A stretch of 6,887 nucleotides of DNA, taken from Clostridiaceae bacterium (GTDB lineage: Bacteria > Bacillota > Clostridia > Saccharofermentanales > UBA5734). Position 1 is the stretch's first letter; every line of letters starts with the position of its first letter. The notes under the pieces were generated by a model. The model was not told the DNA's origin and searched no databases. It worked only from the letters and a program-made list of their open reading frames with translations. The stretch lies in NCBI GenBank assembly GCA_012519875.1, contig JAAYPL010000010.1, positions 1 to 6,887 of the forward strand, given 5' to 3'. The translations under genes were made by a program, and so were the position numbers. Shown one piece after another: positions 4,659-6,887 of the stretch.

Positions 4659-5951
4659 ATGAAAGTAGCTTTTATTATCGCTGAATATAATCCTTTTCAT
4701 CTCGGCCACGCCTGGCAATTGGATGCCGCAAGAGAGCAGTTGGGGGATGATCTTGCCTTCGTCGCAATCATGAGCGGTTGCCTGACGCAGCGTGGTGAAC
4801 CGGCTGTTTTAGACAAATGGAGCCGCACACATATGGCTTTGGCCTGCGGAATAAGCCTCGTCGTTGAGCTGCCCTTTGTTTATGCGACAGCCAGCGCCGA
4901 ACGGTTTGCCCAAGGAGGCGTCGGTTTGGCCAACGCCACCGGCCTGAACGGACATCTGGTTTTTGGCAGCGAATGTGGTGATCTGGCACAGCTGCAACGG
5001 CTGGCTGATTTGCTAAACCAGGAACCACCGGATTTTCGCTTGCTTCTGCGACAATATCTCGATCAGGGAAAATCTTTTGCCGCCGCACGACAAGAAGCCA
5101 TCACGGGTTTGACCGGAGATGCCGAGCTTGGAAAGATTCTTGGCAACGCCAACAATATATTGGCCGTGGAATATTTAAAGGCCATGGGCCAATCCGGGCA
5201 GCGGCACTTGATTCCACTTACTTTTCAACGGCAAGGACAGGCTTACCTTGAGCACGCTCCGGCGATCACGGCTGAAGGGTTCGCCAGCGCGGCTTCAATT
5301 CGTCGCTTGATTAATAGTAATCGTTGTCATCAAGAAACAAACTTGACTTTCTCGCTGCTCTCCTCCCTCGCGGAGATGATGCCGCCCTCAGCACTGGCCG
5401 TGCTCTCGGAAAGAATCCAAACCGGGCCGGGGCCTTTGGAGCCGGAGGATCTGGCAAAACCGATCATCGGCCGGCTGCGCAGTCTCGACCCAAGCCAGCT
5501 GGATCAAATCCCGGGAATGCATGAAGGACTCGGTCGACGGCTGGCGTCGGCTGCGGCCCGGCCGAGTAAAAGCCGGGATTCGAGCAGGGGTCGACTGGAA
5601 ACACTGTTGTCCGACGCGGCGACCAAAAGATTTCCCCGGACACGGATCCAACGCGCACTGATGGCAATGCTGGCCGGTTTGCGCCAAGAAGATCTGTCTC
5701 TTTTTGATCAGCAAGGGGGCCCGCAGTATCTGCGGATTCTCGGTTTTGACAAAAAGGGGCGTCATTTATTAAAAATTATGCGCAGGCAGGCAAAATTACC
5801 GATCCTGATGAATATGTCGGATCGGCTGGAACATAAAAATGACGCCCTCATTCGCATGGCTGAACTGGACGGCATCTCTACGGATTTATGGATGTTGGCC
5901 GCCGGCAAAAACTGTGGATCGGACTTTGACACGCCGCCGGTCATGCGATAG
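4659..5951 (+). CDS. tmcAL: tRNA(Met) cytidine acetate ligase (TmcAL/YlbM family)
   Basis: TmcAL makes N4-acetylcytidine at the wobble base of elongator tRNA-Met, using acetate and ATP through an acetyl-adenylate; it is a soluble enzyme of the nucleotidyltransferase superfamily. Visible hallmarks are AEYNPFHLGH (8-17, with the nucleotidyltransferase HxGH), MSGCLTQRGEPA (38-49), LVVELPFVYATASAERFA (67-84), FGSECGDL (102-109), and later GNANNILAVEYLKA. The 430 residues are close to the Bacillus protein's roughly 415. The frame extends upstream to an ATG at 4584, but that stretch contains the promoter, and family homology begins exactly at MKVAFIIAEYNPFH, so 4659 is the start. No ribosome binding site precedes it. 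The gene is followed after 44 bases by tyrS, so both likely form one operon serving tRNA function. Confidence 0.93.
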   Translation: MKVAFIIAEYNPFHLGHAWQLDAAREQLGDDLAFVAIMSGCLTQRGEPAVLDKWSRTHMALACGISLVVELPFVYATASAERFAQGGVGLANATGLNGHLVFGSECGDLAQLQRLADLLNQEPPDFRLLLRQYLDQGKSFAAARQEAITGLTGDAELGKILGNANNILAVEYLKAMGQSGQRHLIPLTFQRQGQAYLEHAPAITAEGFASAASIRRLINSNRCHQETNLTFSLLSSLAEMMPPSALAVLSERIQTGPGPLEPEDLAKPIIGRLRSLDPSQLDQIPGMHEGLGRRLASAAARPSKSRDSSRGRLETLLSDAATKRFPRTRIQRALMAMLAGLRQEDLSLFDQQGGPQYLRILGFDKKGRHLLKIMRRQAKLPILMNMSDRLEHKNDALIRMAELDGISTDLWMLAAGKNCGSDFDTPPVMR

Positions 5952-5995
5952 AATTTTTACAGCATAGAAATCATAAAAATAGGCAGGACGGTAGT

Positions 5996-6763
5996 ATGGC
6001 GGAAAATGTTTTTGATACCTTGGCGGAACGAGGATACCTGGCACAGGTGACCCATGAGGATGAAGTCCGAGCCCTGTTGGCCAAACCCGGGGTTACTTTC
6101 TATATCGGTTTTGACCCGACCGCCGATAGCCTGCATGTTGGTCATTTTATCCAGATGATGGTTATGGCTCATTTGCAGCGGGCCGGGCACCGGCCGATCG
6201 TATTGCTGGGTTGCGGAACCAGTATGATCGGCGACCCGTCCGGCCGCTCTGATTTGCGGCAGGTCTTGACGCTTGAAACAATTTTGGAAAACAGCAAACG
6301 TTTTCGGGAGCAAATGAAAATCCTCTTGGATTTTGACGCGGACAAGGCTTTAATGGTCAACAATGCCGATTGGCTGCTGTCCCTGAACTATGTCGACTTT
6401 CTGCGTGATATCGGAGCTCATTTTTCCGTCAATCGCATGCTGGCAGCCGAATGTTACAAGCAGCGAATGGAAAAAGGCCTGACTTTCCTTGAGTTCAATT
6501 ACATGTTGATGCAGGCGTATGACTTCCTTGTTCTGTATCGCGAATATGGTTGTCAGATGCAGCTTGGCGGCGACGATCAATGGTCCAACATTCTGGCCGG
6601 TGTCGATTTGGTTCGCCGCAAGGAACAAGGCGAAGCATATGGCATGACCTTTAAGCTGTTAGCCACCAGCACCGGCGCCAAGATGGGAAAAACAGCCCAG
6701 GGAGCATTATGGCTGGATGCCGAGAAGACCACACCTTTTGAATTCTATCAGTACTGGCGGAAC
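5996..6763 (+). CDS. tyrS: Tyrosyl-tRNA synthetase, first 256 residues (cut by a rearrangement)
   Basis: TyrRS joins tyrosine to tRNA-Tyr with ATP; it is a cytosolic class I dimer. The sequence shows YIGFDPTADSLHVGH (36-50, containing the HIGH-type motif HVGH), GDPSGR (79-84), the tyrosine pocket residues Y169, Q173 and D176 in YMLMQAYDF, GGDDQWSNI (191-199), and the KMSKS-type loop KMGKT (229-233). Family members have about 400-425 residues; here only the catalytic part to EFYQYWRN (249-256) is genuine. The open frame continues six more codons (VDRRAG, stop at 6784), but that DNA is inverted tyrS sequence. The tRNA-binding C-terminal domain is not in the window. The ATG is preceded by a loose AGGCAGGACGG purine tract. 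The 44-base gap after tmcAL is too short for a T-box leader, so expression probably depends on the tmcAL promoter. Confidence 0.93.
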
Positions 6764-6887
6764 GTTGATCGCCGAGCCGGTTAATAGGGCGTACTCATTT
6801 ATTTCGTCTAAACTCATAAAAGTCAATAATTTCATGCAGTTGATCACGTCGGCATCATCAATGTTCCGCCAGTACTGATAGAATTCA
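6739..6887. repeat. Perfect 25-bp inverted repeat (fold-back) at the window end
   Basis: Positions 6739-6763, beginning TGAATTCTATCAG, are exactly complementary to 6863-6887. The 99 bases between them are the reverse complement of tyrS sequence that should lie just downstream of 6763. The window stops inside the repeat arm. This geometry, a jump onto the opposite strand of the same gene and a run back over already-read sequence, is typical of fold-back chimeras. Confidence 0.9.
6764..6886 (-). pseudogene. tyrS: Inverted internal fragment of tyrS
   Basis: Read on the minus strand from 6886, 41 codons run without a stop: EFYQYWRN, then IDDADVINCMKLLTF, MSLDEINEY and ALLTGSAIN. This is the normal continuation of bacterial TyrRS after the KMSKS loop (about residues 249-289), repeating the eight residues at the end of the + strand gene with identical bases. 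It joins in exact codon phase with residue 256 of the forward copy. It is not an independent gene; it has no start or stop of its own here. Confidence 0.88.

Noticed and set aside
5952..5995. T-box leader for tyrS
   Set aside because: Only 44 bases separate tmcAL and tyrS, far too short for a T-box specifier and antiterminator.
6764..6784. Native C-terminus VDRRAG of a short TyrRS
   Set aside because: These codons are the reverse complement of tyrS sequence (the region encoding GSAIN) and arise from the fold-back junction.

Overview
The window looks like a small piece of a Bacillota (probably Clostridia-related) chromosome. The signs are a DUF5317 protein, a membrane HD-GYP protein, a TmcAL/YlbM protein, purine-rich Shine-Dalgarno sequences (GGGAGG, GAGGG, AAGAGG), and single-membrane-anchored proteins with Thr/Pro-rich spacers. 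The base composition is intermediate and GGCCGG words are frequent. No lineage-specific marker is present, so this placement is an inference.

Layout. Positions 1-108 hold nested inverted repeats and a + strand terminator, converging on the minus-strand genes. Five minus-strand coding regions then run from about 4.56 kb down to 109: a membrane-anchored GH8-like protein (3276-4562), an uncharacterised 218-aa soluble protein (2439-3095), a 27-codon peptide gene (2231-2314), a membrane HD-GYP phosphodiesterase-like protein (754-2118) and a DUF5317 membrane protein (109-726). The last two are 27 bases apart and very likely co-transcribed. On the + strand, divergent from the GH8-like gene, lie tmcAL (4659-5951) and tyrS (from 5996), both of which act on tRNA.

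Most interesting part. The 272-base gap upstream of the HD-GYP gene is not empty. It encodes a hydrophobic 27-residue peptide behind a good ribosome binding site, and that site is buried in a 9-bp hairpin. The whole module is bracketed by a 17-bp inverted repeat (16 of 17 matching) that in RNA could close a 255-nt structured domain. A second hairpin spans the peptide's stop codon and overlaps a 13-bp tandem direct repeat. Peptide, structured leader, membrane HD-GYP protein and DUF5317 protein together make a candidate regulatory or signalling cassette. This is a hypothesis, not a recognised system.

The right end is rearranged. tyrS reads normally to 6763, then the sequence switches to the opposite strand of a more downstream part of the same gene and runs back, ending in a perfect 25-bp inverted copy of 6739-6763. 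The stop codon at 6782-6784 is therefore a product of the junction. A fold-back chimera from amplification or assembly is more likely than a biological truncation.

Other points: tmcAL has a consensus -10 box only 7 bases before its ATG and no ribosome binding site, which suggests a leaderless mRNA. Its -35 box overlaps that of a predicted divergent promoter for the GH8-like gene.
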